64,000 bases of DNA from CAWABB01 sp963701735 (GTDB lineage: Bacteria > Bacteroidota > Ignavibacteria > UBA10030 > UBA6906): assembly GCA_963701735.1 (NCBI GenBank), contig CAVPBI010000022.1, positions 62,001 through 126,000 of the forward strand, in the 5' to 3' direction. Every line of letters starts with the position of its first letter. Position 1 is the stretch's first letter. The translations under genes were made by a program, and so were the position numbers. Under the pieces are notes generated by a model. The model did not search any database and had not been told where the DNA came from. It saw nothing but the letters and a program-made list of their open reading frames with translations. This document shows positions 45,011 through 54,217 of the stretch, piece after piece.

Positions 45011-47987
45011 AGGATCTTGAGCGATGCCATGAATTCTCCCGTCCCCCGCCGGTCAGGCCCGCCTGCCACGGCGTACCCGATGGAAAGGACCGAGCTCAGG
45101 TTCGAAAACAGCACAAGCTTGACGTCGGCCTGCACGCCCACGTTTGCGCTCACCGTCCGCAGATCATCGTCCTGCAGATTCGTGACGAGGCCGGTCCCGA
45201 AGAACGCCAGCCGCGCCCATGTAACGTACATGCCGGGGAAACCTGCCCGCCGGAACCGGAGCGGAGGAGGATTCCATTCGACCATCGCCTTCGTGAACGT
45301 CTTGCCGGGGATCTCATCGATCTCCACACCCGGAAACCTGAGCGCGCTCCCTGTACCGGCGCTCCGAGCCGTGGTCAACCCAGTTGTTGCCGAAGCCTCC
45401 GAAGAAGAAGTTCGCGAACGGATCCGCCGAGCTCCCCGCCGCATAGCCCGCGGCGGTCCTGAGCCACACAGAGGAATGCTGGAACAGCGCCGGAACACCG
45501 ATGTCGAATGTCCCGGACACGAGCGGGTTGAACCGCTTCTCCGAAAGGTACGCGTATCCGACAAGAGACGCCAGGACTCCCTTCTCCGCATCCACCGCCC
45601 CCAGCGAGCGGACCACGCGCGAGTACTTCAGGCGGCCGAAGAACGTGAGAAATTCGCTCACCGCCGTGCCGATGTTCTGGAAGGCCGGGAGACGCTCGAG
45701 GTCCGAGTATCCGCTCACCCTCAACGTATACTCAAGGTTCGACGGACGATCGTTGATGAGCACATCCGTGTACCCCACGCTCAGCTGGTAGCCGCGCCTG
45801 CTCGATTTGTACGGTCCGAACAGGTCGTAGAAATCTGACACGTTGTAGGTCGCGCTCACGTCCCACTGCCAGTACCGGTATCTGAGGATCCCGTGAAACT
45901 GCTCCTTCAGATCGAAGCTGGGGTTCGGCGTGTACGCGAGTGAGAAGTCGATATTGTGGAGGAGCAGCGGATCGAAGAAATCCATCCGGACGCCGCCGCC
46001 AATCGATTCCTTGTAACCGTGGATAATGGGATACATCGATCGCAAACCGATGGCGCCCAGACCTTCATAGTCTCCCGTGGCAACGATCAGCGAGTCAATG
46101 TTGATGCGCGCCGCGGACGGTGGCGGGAGCTTCCACGACTGCACTTCCGGATACTTCTCGGCGATCTGTTGCCCCAGGTAGGTCACGGCGCTGACATTCT
46201 CGGTGGTCGTAACCGGCACCTGCACGGGGATGAAGCCTTCGGTCGTGAACTCGAAGGCGACGAGCGAATCGTCCGACATCGGCACCGGCCGGAACAGACC
46301 GCGTTCCGTATTGGTGATCCACTCCATCACGCGCCGCCCGGTATCGTACCGGACGATGTTGGAAACGCCGGTGTAGTAGGTCGAGCCGTACAGGTATCGC
46401 CCATCGGGAGACCACACGAAATTGAGGGGCGCCGTGTGCTCGAAGTCGTGCAGCACATCGTAGTCGGCCCCTCCGGTCAGCAGCGTGTCCACCCAGATCC
46501 GCACAAGGCGCTGCCTGCCGCTGATCTCCATCATCCCCGCGGCGATCGACTTGCCGTCGGGCGAGATATCCAGGTCGTACAGATCCACGCCGTAGTTCAA
46601 CGGAAGGATCTCCTGCCAGCGGGCATACGGATACGGAATCCTGACCAGCCTGGAAACTCCGTCGTGATGCTGGACCCCCCAGAGCGCGCTGTCCGCCCGG
46701 CAGAACGTCAGGTCCCCGATCCGGCAGTTCTTCAGGAGCAGGCGGGATGCGCCTGTCCGGATGTCGAGGGCGTTCAGATCCCTCCATCCCTTGCTGTTCT
46801 TCGTCGTGTAAAAGAAGGTGCCGGAAGAGGGGTCGAACGCCGTGGAGGCCACGGTATACAGCGACGGCGTGGGCAGGTCGCTCACCCGCTCGACCGTTCC
46901 GTCCGAGAGATGGATGGAGCTGATGCTTGCGAGCACGCCCGGCGCGTTCATGCCCAGATACAGCGAGCGCGTAGCCGGGTCGAAGTGGGCGCGCGAGACG
47001 GCGCCGACCGGCTTCGCCGTGATCGGACGGAGGGGCGTGACGGGATACTGCCGGACTGCCGCAAGATTCGCCTCCTGGAACGTACGCTCGGCCGCGATCC
47101 ATTCGGACCACACATCATCGATGTCCCTGCCATAGACCTCTTCGAACTGTCCGGCGAACGACGCGTCGGACTCCGGACCGCGCTTGAACCAGTCGATGAT
47201 CGTCTGCGGCCCGTAGTGGTCCGCAAGGTAGCTGACGAATCGCGTTCCGTAGAGATACGAGTTCGCCCCGATCTGAAAATCGACGGTGGTCCCTTCCGAC
47301 TCCAGACCGACGTAATCATAGAAGTACGAGCTGTCCCGGACCATCGTCCGGAACACCATCTCGTCCCATCCGTTCTGCGCGCGGCCGATCCCGCCCGACA
47401 TCCACGTCTCCATGAACACGGCGACGCCTTCGTGGTACCATCGCGGGGAGTATTTCCTCGGGTTGGTCAGATAGGTATAGGCGATCGAGACGGGCTCATC
47501 ATCCGTGGGCGACACCTTGCCGAGGAACGCGCTGCGCCAGAAGCTGTCCGATCCGCCCGGCTTGTCACTGCGCGACGATATGCACGAGCTCGTGGCCGAT
47601 CACCCAGTTGATGCGCTCGTTGGTCGGCGAGGTCTCATACGTGTATTCGTACGGTGAGATCCCGAGGATCATGTAGTTGATCGGAACGCTTGTCGCGCCC
47701 GCGTAGCCGTAGTCGTCGTAGTCCTGCAGGTACACGACAACGGGTTCGGTAGGAGTGTACTCGAAGAGCGTGTGGTGGAACGAGAGTGCGTTCTGGAAAC
47801 TGCGCATGAGATGGGGGATGATGAAACGGTGCTCATCAGCGTAGTACACCAGGCGCATCGATCCCGTTCGGACCGTATAGAAGTCGGCCGCGCGAACGGC
47901 CGTCGGGACCGCAGGGGCCACCAGCATGAGGCACCACAGCACCCAGAGGGCCCGGCGCCTATGCGACACAACGGGAGTCGTGGTCAC
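45007..47987 (-). CDS. Gluzincin peptidase-propeller-barrel protein, two frameshifts
   Basis: This is a large exported protein of about 990 residues after repair. A signal peptide ends AVRA. GHELVHIV gives the HExxH zinc motif and WYHEGVAVFMETW the third ligand (Glu) of an MA-clan peptidase. A TolB/WD40-like propeller follows (YDLDISPDGKSIAAG, FVWSPDGRYLYGS). The last 400 residues are beta-barrel-like with SFDLKEQFHGILRYRYW and end EFMASLKIL. Frames break at about 47573 (repair HIVASDKPGG) and 45346 (repair RYREALRFPGVEID). The start is uncertain: GTG 47985-47987 gives the shortest signal peptide. It is coupled to the PrsW gene. It is perhaps an outer-membrane protease or assembly factor. Confidence 0.72.
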
Positions 47988-48026
47988 AGGTTTGGATATG
48001 GGGTCATGGAGGTGGAAACAGCACGA

Positions 48027-48050
48027 GGAGTGGCGCTGGCGCGCCACTCC
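48027..48050 (-). terminator. 10-bp hairpin after the sigma/anti-sigma operon
   Basis: GGAGTGGCGC (48027-48036) pairs perfectly with GCGCCACTCC (48041-48050) over a 4-base loop, 33 bases beyond the anti-sigma stop. It argues that the coding frame extending through it from the left is not the true start of the gluzincin gene. Confidence 0.65.
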
Positions 48051-48082
48051 CCGAGGGAAACCTACAGGATTGTCACACAGGA

Positions 48083-49425
48083 TCAGTCGTTGCCGCGGGC
48101 CGAGCGCTCGGCGTCGGGTGCGGTGCGGGCCTCGAACTCAGCATTCTTGCCTTCGACGGCGCTGCGCATCTCAACCGGCACCTTCGCCCCGAGGAACGCA
48201 CGCTCTGCCACGGGAAGCGAGCCGAGCACTTCCGCCTTCTGGCTCACCGGCATACGATCGAACGACTTCAGCCGCTCTTCAACCGACATGCTGGCAGCGA
48301 GAACCGCGCGCCCTTCGGCGGGAAGCCGGTCCAGCACAGCAAGCCTCTCGGCTCTGCGGCAGCCTGTCGAGAGCGCTGATCTTCGCTTCGGCCGGCATCC
48401 GATCCCACATGCTGACCTTGGCTTCGGTGGGCATCCTGTCGAGCGCCTTGGCACGCTCGGTGTTGACCATCTTCTCGGCTACGAGCGCCTTGGCTTCGGT
48501 CGACATGTTGTCGAGCGCCGAGGCGCGCTCTGCAACGCTGCTGGTCGCCGCCAGCTGGGCTTTGGCTTCCGCCGGGGCATAATTCTGAAGCGCAGCCGCC
48601 TTGTCGTTCATCGCAAGACGATCAAGATACGCCGCCTTCTCCGTCGCCGGCAGGCTGGCAAAGGCCTTGACCCGGTCCGCCATCGCCAGACGGTCGACCA
48701 GGCTCGCCTTCTCGTTGACCGGCATTGCGGCCAGGGCCCTGGTCCGATCGGTCATCGCCAGGCGGTCCCACATCGCAACGCGCTCAGTGGCCGACGTTGA
48801 GGCATACAGGGCAGCACGCTGCGTGCTTCCCATCCGGTCCATCAACGCCGTCCGCTCTTCCACGCTCATACGGTCGGCCAGGGCGGCCTTGTCGCTGGCG
48901 CTCAGCTGCGCGAACCGCTGCGCGGCCGCATCGGTGGCATCGGCGCCGGCGATCTGGACGTCGTTCTCGGTGATCTGCCCGGAACGGTATTTCTTCACGC
49001 TGCCGATCGTTCCGGCCGCCTCGTTTTCAAACGGGGACGGATAGAAGAATGTGAAGTAGGCGAGCGTGGCGATCCCGAGTGCGATCCCCGCCAAGGGCGA
49101 TCCGGTTCCGCTTGGCGTTGCTACGGTTGCTCATAACAGCCTCCACTGGAGATGGTGTGTGTGCAAGAGAATTCAAAATCTGTTGGAGCATGGTCCGTCG
49201 GCGCGGCACCGGCATCCGTTCGACTGCCCGCATCACCGACGGCTTCAGTGTCGGAGGCGCGGCAGCCGGCTGGCTCAGGGCGCCCGCGATCGCCTTCATG
49301 TCATTGTACAGTCTCGCAACCTCGGCATCCTCCCGCACCAGCACCTGTACCCTGGCACTCTCCGCGGGACTGTTGATGCCGTCAACCTCCGACTGCACAA
49401 GGTCTCGTATCGTCTGATCAATCAT
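48083..49425 (-). CDS. Anti-sigma factor with about twenty 12-residue extracytoplasmic repeats (two frameshifts)
   Basis: The N-terminal 95 residues (ATG 49423-49425) form an anti-sigma domain overlapping the sigma gene end by 8 bases. A frame break at about 49078 (one C too many in GCCCTT) is repaired to give RIALAGIALGIATLAYFTF, a single membrane helix. A linker ending AAQRFAQL leads into tandem 12-residue units of the form xxxERxxxLDRL/M (SVEERTALMDRM, SATERVAMWDRL, PATEKAAYLDRL, PAEAKISALDRL and so on). The units continue across a second break at about 48357 to the end. The period matches MgtE-N-type superhelices. The repeats probably sense or bind an envelope partner. I know of no anti-sigma factor described this way. 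Confidence 0.78.
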
Positions 49426-49954
49426 GGCCCGATAATCCTTCCCGACTCATTATCTCTCGCAACATCGCCCGCGCGCTGAACAACCGCGACTTCACCGTCT
49501 TTGCCGGAATCCCGAGGATCGCTCCGATCTCCTCGTACGGCAACTCCTGCACATACTTCAGGACAAGGATCGAGCGATGATGGACGTCCAGCTTCGAGAG
49601 GCACTTCTGGACGAGCTCCGGAAGGTCCGGGCTTTCCGCGTGCCCGTCTGCCGACTCGAGCCCTTCATCCAGCGCCTGCATCCGTGACCGTCGCTCAATC
49701 GCATTGACTGACTCATTGTGCGCTATGCGGTAGATCCAGCTGAAGAACTTGTACCTGGGATCGAACGTGCTGAGCTTTTCGTACGCCTTGAGAAACGCCG
49801 CCTGCGCAACATCCTCAGCCTCTTCCTTCACTCCGAGCATCCGCCAGGCGATCGTGAACACCTGTGCCTGGTATCGCTCCACCAGCAGCCCGAAGGCATC
49901 CCGATCGCCCTCAAGGGTCCGCTGGACCAGCCCGTTGTCGTCCAGGTGTATCAT
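49418..49954 (-). CDS. RpoE-like ECF sigma factor
   Basis: This 178-residue protein has sigma region 2 (FGLLVERYQAQVFTIAWRML, AEDVAQAAFLKAYEKL, FFSWIYRIAHNESVN) and region 4 with helix-turn-helix (LPYEEIGAILGIPAKTVKSRLFSARAMLREIM). There is no region 3 or extra domain. The stop overlaps the start of the anti-sigma gene, the usual sigma/anti-sigma coupling. It likely drives an envelope response and its own operon. I did not find a convincing AAC-type promoter in the 30 bases before it. Confidence 0.93.
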   Translation of the reverse strand: MIHLDDNGLVQRTLEGDRDAFGLLVERYQAQVFTIAWRMLGVKEEAEDVAQAAFLKAYEKLSTFDPRYKFFSWIYRIAHNESVNAIERRSRMQALDEGLESADGHAESPDLPELVQKCLSKLDVHHRSILVLKYVQELPYEEIGAILGIPAKTVKSRLFSARAMLREIMSREGLSGHD

Positions 49955-49984
49955 AAGTACAGGCGTGACCCGGAAAAGTTGGTC

Positions 49985-50275
49985 CTATTCTTCCTCAATC
50001 CTGAAAATCGTGTCGAATCTGGCGATCCTGAAGACGTCGCGGATGAGCTTGTTCATGTGGGTCAGAACCAGCTCGTTTCCACCTGATTTCAAGCGTTTCT
50101 GAGTCTTCAGGAGGATCCCCAGGCCCAGGCTGGAGATGTAGTCCAGGTTCTTCATGTCAACCCGGCTGGTCGTCGTGACACGGTCGAGGACGGCATCCGC
50201 TTCGGCCACGCGGGACGCGTCGAATCTGCCCGTGAGGACGATCTCCCCATCTTCCCTCTGGGTAATCGTGAACAT
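49985..50275 (-). CDS. STAS anti-anti-sigma factor
   Basis: The 96-residue protein has the SpoIIAA/RsbV pattern: TITQREDGEIVLTGRFDASRV, then RVDMKNLDYISSLGLGILLK with the phosphorylatable Ser and a last helix. In partner switching, the dephosphorylated form releases a sigma factor or other target from the RsbW-type kinase. It sits one base after the kinase gene on the same strand, so they form a pair. Confidence 0.88.
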   Translation of the reverse strand: MFTITQREDGEIVLTGRFDASRVAEADAVLDRVTTTSRVDMKNLDYISSLGLGILLKTQKRLKSGGNELVLTHMNKLIRDVFRIARFDTIFRIEEE

Positions 50276-50276
50276 G

Positions 50277-50681
50277 CTACTGCCTCAGACGTTTGACAAG
50301 CGTGATGGTGCTGCGGCGGTCTTCATAGGCGTACCGAACGTCGTCCAGCATGTGCCGCGACAGGTGAATGCCCAGGCCGCCCGGCGTTCGCTCCTCCAGC
50401 GACAGCGACACGTCCACCGGACCGGTGGCGGTGACGTCGAAGGAATTCACGTCACGCGCGACGAGGTACACGACGAGCGCTTCCCCTTCCAGCCGGACCC
50501 CGACGGTGACGTCGCGATCGCTCTCCGGATTGTACTTCACGAAATTCGTGAAGAACTCTTCCACCGCGAGCGTGAGAGCGTACGAGGTGGCCGGGTCGGG
50601 AGCGTGCCGGGCAAACTCCCCGTCGAGGAACGCAAACACCTCGTCGAGGGCTGCGACGGACTTCCTGAAGTCTTTCTCCAT
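50277..50681 (-). CDS. RsbW-like serine kinase / anti-sigma factor
   Basis: This is a 134-residue GHKL ATPase. AVEEFFTNFVKYNP is the N box, VVYLVARDVNSFDV the G1 region and RTPGGLGIHLSRHMLDD the G2 region. It would phosphorylate the adjacent STAS protein. The start at ATG 50679-50681 fits the family. A TTG 14 codons upstream overlaps the previous stop and is less likely. The order SIMPL-kinase-STAS on the minus strand followed by the ECF sigma operon forms a compact regulatory block. Confidence 0.85.
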   Translation of the reverse strand: MEKDFRKSVAALDEVFAFLDGEFARHAPDPATSYALTLAVEEFFTNFVKYNPESDRDVTVGVRLEGEALVVYLVARDVNSFDVTATGPVDVSLSLEERTPGGLGIHLSRHMLDDVRYAYEDRRSTITLVKRLRQ

Positions 50682-50719
50682 GATGGGATCTCGGCACCAG
50701 CCTGCGCGTGCCCGGTCGC

Positions 50720-51439
50720 TCAATCGACGAGATAAAACTCGATGCTCGTGACGACGCGGATGAGCTTCACGTCGGGTGAATTCGCATCCCGGTTGCTGAT
50801 CGAAAAGTACCCCTGCGTCGCGGAGCGGATCTTCCCGACCTCGCTCCCCGAGTCCGTCGCGAATTTCTCCGCCGCCGCCCGTGCGTCCTTCGTCGCCGAT
50901 TCTATCATCTCAGGCTTGATCACATTGAGCGCGGTATAGATGAACTCCGTCGGCGTCTGCCAGTTGTCAGCGGTCAACGCGACGCCCTTCCCCACCAGCG
51001 CGCCCGACTTCTCCATCGTTTGCTTTACACGATCCACATTGTCGGAGCGCGTCGTCACCGTCACGTCCGCGACATACCGGTACCGGGTCACAACGTTGGA
51101 GCCGAACGCCTGCGTGTCGTTGATGCGCGGGACCGAGTAGGAAATCGATTCTTGCTGGAAGCCCGCGTCGCGGAGGAACGAGGTCACCGCCGCCCGTCCC
51201 GCATCGATGTCACGCTGCAGTGCGCCGAGATCGTTCCCGGTCACCCTGAACGTGATCGGCCAGATGGCAAGGTCGGCCTTGACTTCCCGCTCGGCCAGCC
51301 CTTTGACCGTCACGAACCGGTCGGACGCCCGGCCTTTGTAGATGCCGAGTCCGATCGCAATACCAGCACAGACAATGCACAGCCCTAGAATGACGTGAGG
51401 GGTAAGACCTTTTGTTTCCACAGCTTCCTCCGGACGCAT
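50720..51439 (-). CDS. SIMPL-domain (DUF541) membrane-anchored protein
   Basis: The 239-residue protein has one N-terminal transmembrane helix (HVILGLCIVCAGIAIGLGIY). A SIMPL domain with FVTVKGLAEREVKADLAIWPITF and QQESISYSVPRIND follows, and it ends RVVTSIEFYLVD. DUF541 proteins are periplasmic, form multimeric cages and include oxidative-stress factors. Its 3' end abuts the RsbW-like gene. Confidence 0.88.
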   Translation of the reverse strand: MRPEEAVETKGLTPHVILGLCIVCAGIAIGLGIYKGRASDRFVTVKGLAEREVKADLAIWPITFRVTGNDLGALQRDIDAGRAAVTSFLRDAGFQQESISYSVPRINDTQAFGSNVVTRYRYVADVTVTTRSDNVDRVKQTMEKSGALVGKGVALTADNWQTPTEFIYTALNVIKPEMIESATKDARAAAEKFATDSGSEVGKIRSATQGYFSISNRDANSPDVKLIRVVTSIEFYLVD

Positions 51440-51444
51440 GAACT

Positions 51445-51480
51445 CCCGGACCCGGAAGAGACTCTCAAGGGGGGTCCGGG
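51445..51480. repeat. 9-bp inverted repeat in a divergent promoter region
   Basis: CCCGGACCC (51445-51453) is repeated inverted as GGGTCCGGG (51472-51480) with 18 bases between. It lies just upstream of the SIMPL gene start and 180 bases before xylulokinase, in the 217-base divergent gap. It could be an operator or an RNA hairpin. Confidence 0.4.
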
Positions 51481-51656
51481 CGGGTGATGGCCATGATACG
51501 AATTTTCCGCTGAAAGTCTAGGCTGGTGCGGGACCGCGACGGCTGACGGCCAGTACGGACCGTCGCGGCGTGCCTCGCGGTGTAGCACATTCCGAACGTA
51601 TTGACTATCTTCCTGCATTCCAAACCCTCCCGAACCGCGAAAACTCCCTGACCGCC

Positions 51657-53147
51657 ATGATTACCCTCGGATACGACATCGGAAGCTCGTCAATCAAAGC
51701 CGCATTGTTGAATGTCGATACAGGGGAAACCCTGGCGGCGGCCTTCTCCCCACGGACGGAATTGCCCATGATGGCGGAACGGGCCGGGTGGGCGGAGCAG
51801 GACCCGGAGGTCTGGTGGACACACGTGGTCCAGGCAACCCAGGAGGTGGTTCGCAGCGCCCGGATCGACCCGGCGGCCATCAAGGCGATCGGAATATCGT
51901 ACCAGATGCACGGACTGGTCGTCCTCGACGCGGCTCACCGGCCCCTTCGCCCCGCCATCATCTGGTGCGACAGCCGGGCGGTCTCCACCGGGGAGGAGGC
52001 ATTCAGATCGCTCGGACCGCAGCGGTGCCTCTCGTCACTGCTGAACTCCCCGGGGAACTTCACGGCCTCCAAGCTCGCGTGGGTCCGGAGGCACGAGCCG
52101 GAGCTTTTCTCGAAGATCGCGCACTTCATGCTGCCGGGAGACTACGTGGCGCTCCGCATGACCGGAGAGCCCGCAACCACGGTCAGCGGACTTTCCGAGG
52201 GCACGCTGTGGGATTTCTCCGCCCAGCAACCCGCCCGGTTTCTGCTCGAACACTACGGCATCGATCCGTCCGTGATGGCCCCGCTCACTCCGACGTTCGG
52301 CGTTCAGGGAAAACTCCGGCCCGCGGTTGCGCGGGAACTCGGCCTCGCGGCGGGAACGCCGGTCACGTACCGCGCGGGCGATCAACCGAACAACGCGCTC
52401 TCGCTCCGCGTCCTGGAGCCCGGCGAGATCGCCGCGACCGCAGGCACCTCCGGCGTCGTCTACGGCATCAGCGACACCTATCAATTCGATCCGGCGTCCC
52501 GGGTGAACTCGTTCGCGCACGTGAATCACGCGAGCGCTGCGCCGCGCATCGGGATCCTCCTCTGCATCAACGGCACGGGCATCTCCAACAGCTGGATCCG
52601 GAAGATTACCGGCGCCGGGTCCCGGAGCTACGAGTCGATGAACACGCTCGCGCACGCCGTCCGCGTGGGATCGGAGGGCGTTGTCGTTCTCCCGTTCGGG
52701 AACGGAGCGGAGCGCATGCTGGGGAACCGGGATGTCGGGGCGCAGATCCTTGGACTCAACTTCAACATCCACACCTCCGCTCATCTCTACCGCGCAGTCC
52801 AGGAAGGCGTGGCGTTCGCCTTCCGCTATGGCATGGACATCATGAAGACGCTCGGTGTGCATCCGTCCGTGATCAGAGCCGGCTCGGCCAACCTGTTCCT
52901 CAGCCCGGTCTTCTGCGAAGCGCTCGCCGGCGTGTCGGGTGTTACGATCGAGCTCTATAATACCGACGGCGCACTTGGCGCGGCGCGGGGCGCTGCGATC
53001 GGCGCCGGAATCGTGCGATCCGGCGATGACGCGTTTGAGGGTCTCACGCGCGTCACCACGATCACGCCCGCCTCTCAACTGCGGCCGGCGTACGAGGAAG
53101 CGTACGGACATTGGTCGGCCGCGCTCGCGCGTGCGCTGCCGGCCTGA
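51657..53147 (+). CDS. xylB: Xylulokinase-type FGGY carbohydrate kinase
   Basis: This is a 496-residue kinase with the ATPase-fold phosphate-1 loop LGYDIGSSSIKAALL at the N-terminus. GISYQMHGLVVLD and AIIWCDSRA mark the xylulokinase branch (QMHG). RAGDQPNNALSLRVLEPGEI contains the catalytic Asp in GDQ, and GALGAARGAAIGAG completes the C-terminal nucleotide site. It phosphorylates D-xylulose or a close ketose. ATG 51657 is chosen because it places LGYDIG at the usual position; 29 upstream in-frame codons look non-coding. No isomerase gene is nearby. Confidence 0.88.
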   Translation: MITLGYDIGSSSIKAALLNVDTGETLAAAFSPRTELPMMAERAGWAEQDPEVWWTHVVQATQEVVRSARIDPAAIKAIGISYQMHGLVVLDAAHRPLRPAIIWCDSRAVSTGEEAFRSLGPQRCLSSLLNSPGNFTASKLAWVRRHEPELFSKIAHFMLPGDYVALRMTGEPATTVSGLSEGTLWDFSAQQPARFLLEHYGIDPSVMAPLTPTFGVQGKLRPAVARELGLAAGTPVTYRAGDQPNNALSLRVLEPGEIAATAGTSGVVYGISDTYQFDPASRVNSFAHVNHASAAPRIGILLCINGTGISNSWIRKITGAGSRSYESMNTLAHAVRVGSEGVVVLPFGNGAERMLGNRDVGAQILGLNFNIHTSAHLYRAVQEGVAFAFRYGMDIMKTLGVHPSVIRAGSANLFLSPVFCEALAGVSGVTIELYNTDGALGAARGAAIGAGIVRSGDDAFEGLTRVTTITPASQLRPAYEEAYGHWSAALARALPA

Positions 53148-53302
53148 GAGCGTCCGGGCCCGGGCCTCCCTCGCCGTGAGCGGGCACCCTGCCTGCCAGG
53201 CGGGCGCGCGCGCCCGTCTTGGTTCCCAGCCGGGAAGTCCGTATCTTTTAAGATTGTCTGCAAAGACATTCCCGACACCACACTCCACTGAAAGGACCAG
53301 CA

Positions 53303-53998
53303 ATGCAAGCCCTCGTGGCCGCCGTAGCCCTCGTCGGCCTTATCGGTTGTTCACCCGCAGGAGAGAAAGACGTGAAGCTCGAGACTCCGAAGGACAGCAT
53401 CAGCTACTCCATCGGGCTGAGCGTCGGAAAGAACCTGACCCGCGACTCCATCACGGTCTCTCCCGATGCGTTCCTCAGAGGCGTGATGGATGCCGGCCGG
53501 GACAGCGCGGCCCGCTTGATGAACGACGCGCAGGTGCAGAGCTGCATCATGGCGTTCCAGGATTCCATGAGGAGCAAACAGGAAGCACAGGCCCGCGTGG
53601 CCGGAGAGGAGCACATGACCAAAGGCGCAGCGTTTCTTGCTGAGAACGGAAAGAAGCCGGGCGTGACGACGCTCCCGAGCGGACTCCAGTACAAAGTCAT
53701 GACCGAAGGCAAGGGCAAGACGCCGACGGAGAAATCGACCGTCACGACGCACTACCGCGGGCGGCTGATCGACGGAAAAGAGTTTGACAGCTCCTACAAG
53801 CGCGGCCAGCCGGCGCAGTTCCCGTGCAATGGCGTCATCCGCGGATGGACCGAAGCCCTCCTGCTGATGAAGGAAGGATCCAAGTGGGAACTGTACGTTC
53901 CGCCGGACCTCGCCTATGGCGCAAGCGGAGCGGGCGGCGTCATCCCGCCGAACGCCACATTGATCTTCGAAGTGGAGCTGATTTCTGTCGACAAGTAG
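53303..53998 (+). CDS. FKBP-type peptidyl-prolyl isomerase lipoprotein (FkpA/Mip-like)
   Basis: This is a 231-residue lipoprotein with lipobox LIGC (cysteine at residue 16). The N-terminal helical dimerisation part has SYSIGLSVGKNL and LRGVMD. The C-terminal FKBP domain has HYRGRLIDGKEFDSSYKRGQP, VIRGWTEALLLMKEGSKW and PPDLAYGASGAGG-VIPPNATLIFEVEL. It would help fold periplasmic or outer-membrane proteins. AAAGGA precedes ATG 53303. The upstream gap 53148-53302 holds only a GC palindrome (about 53203-53218). Confidence 0.92.
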   Translation: MQALVAAVALVGLIGCSPAGEKDVKLETPKDSISYSIGLSVGKNLTRDSITVSPDAFLRGVMDAGRDSAARLMNDAQVQSCIMAFQDSMRSKQEAQARVAGEEHMTKGAAFLAENGKKPGVTTLPSGLQYKVMTEGKGKTPTEKSTVTTHYRGRLIDGKEFDSSYKRGQPAQFPCNGVIRGWTEALLLMKEGSKWELYVPPDLAYGASGAGGVIPPNATLIFEVELISVDK

Positions 53999-54033
53999 AT
54001 CCCGGCAATACTCCAGCTGTACGTGTGCATGCG

Positions 54034-54056
54034 AAGGGCTCCCCATGGGAGCCTTT
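54034..54056 (+). terminator. Intrinsic terminator after the FKBP gene
   Basis: AAGGGCTCCC (54034-54043) pairs with GGGAGCCTTT (54047-54056) with one G-U pair and a 3-base loop, ending in TTTT. The rest of the gap to 54217 shows no gene. Confidence 0.75.
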
Positions 54057-54217
54057 TCGTTTGTGGATGCTTCGCCTGCCGCCGCTACCCCGCCCTGCGG
54101 AGCGCAACGATCGTGGTATCGTCAAACAGCGGCGGTCCCGAAGTTCCACGCAGGGCAGGAGTCCCGCCCTTTTCGTATCTTTCTGCATACCCGCACCCCC
54201 ACAACCATCACGCCCCC

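Noticed and set aside
45956..47611. 551-codon plus-strand ORF opposite the gluzincin gene
   Set aside because: It is an Arg-rich antisense frame; zinc-peptidase and propeller motifs are on the minus strand.
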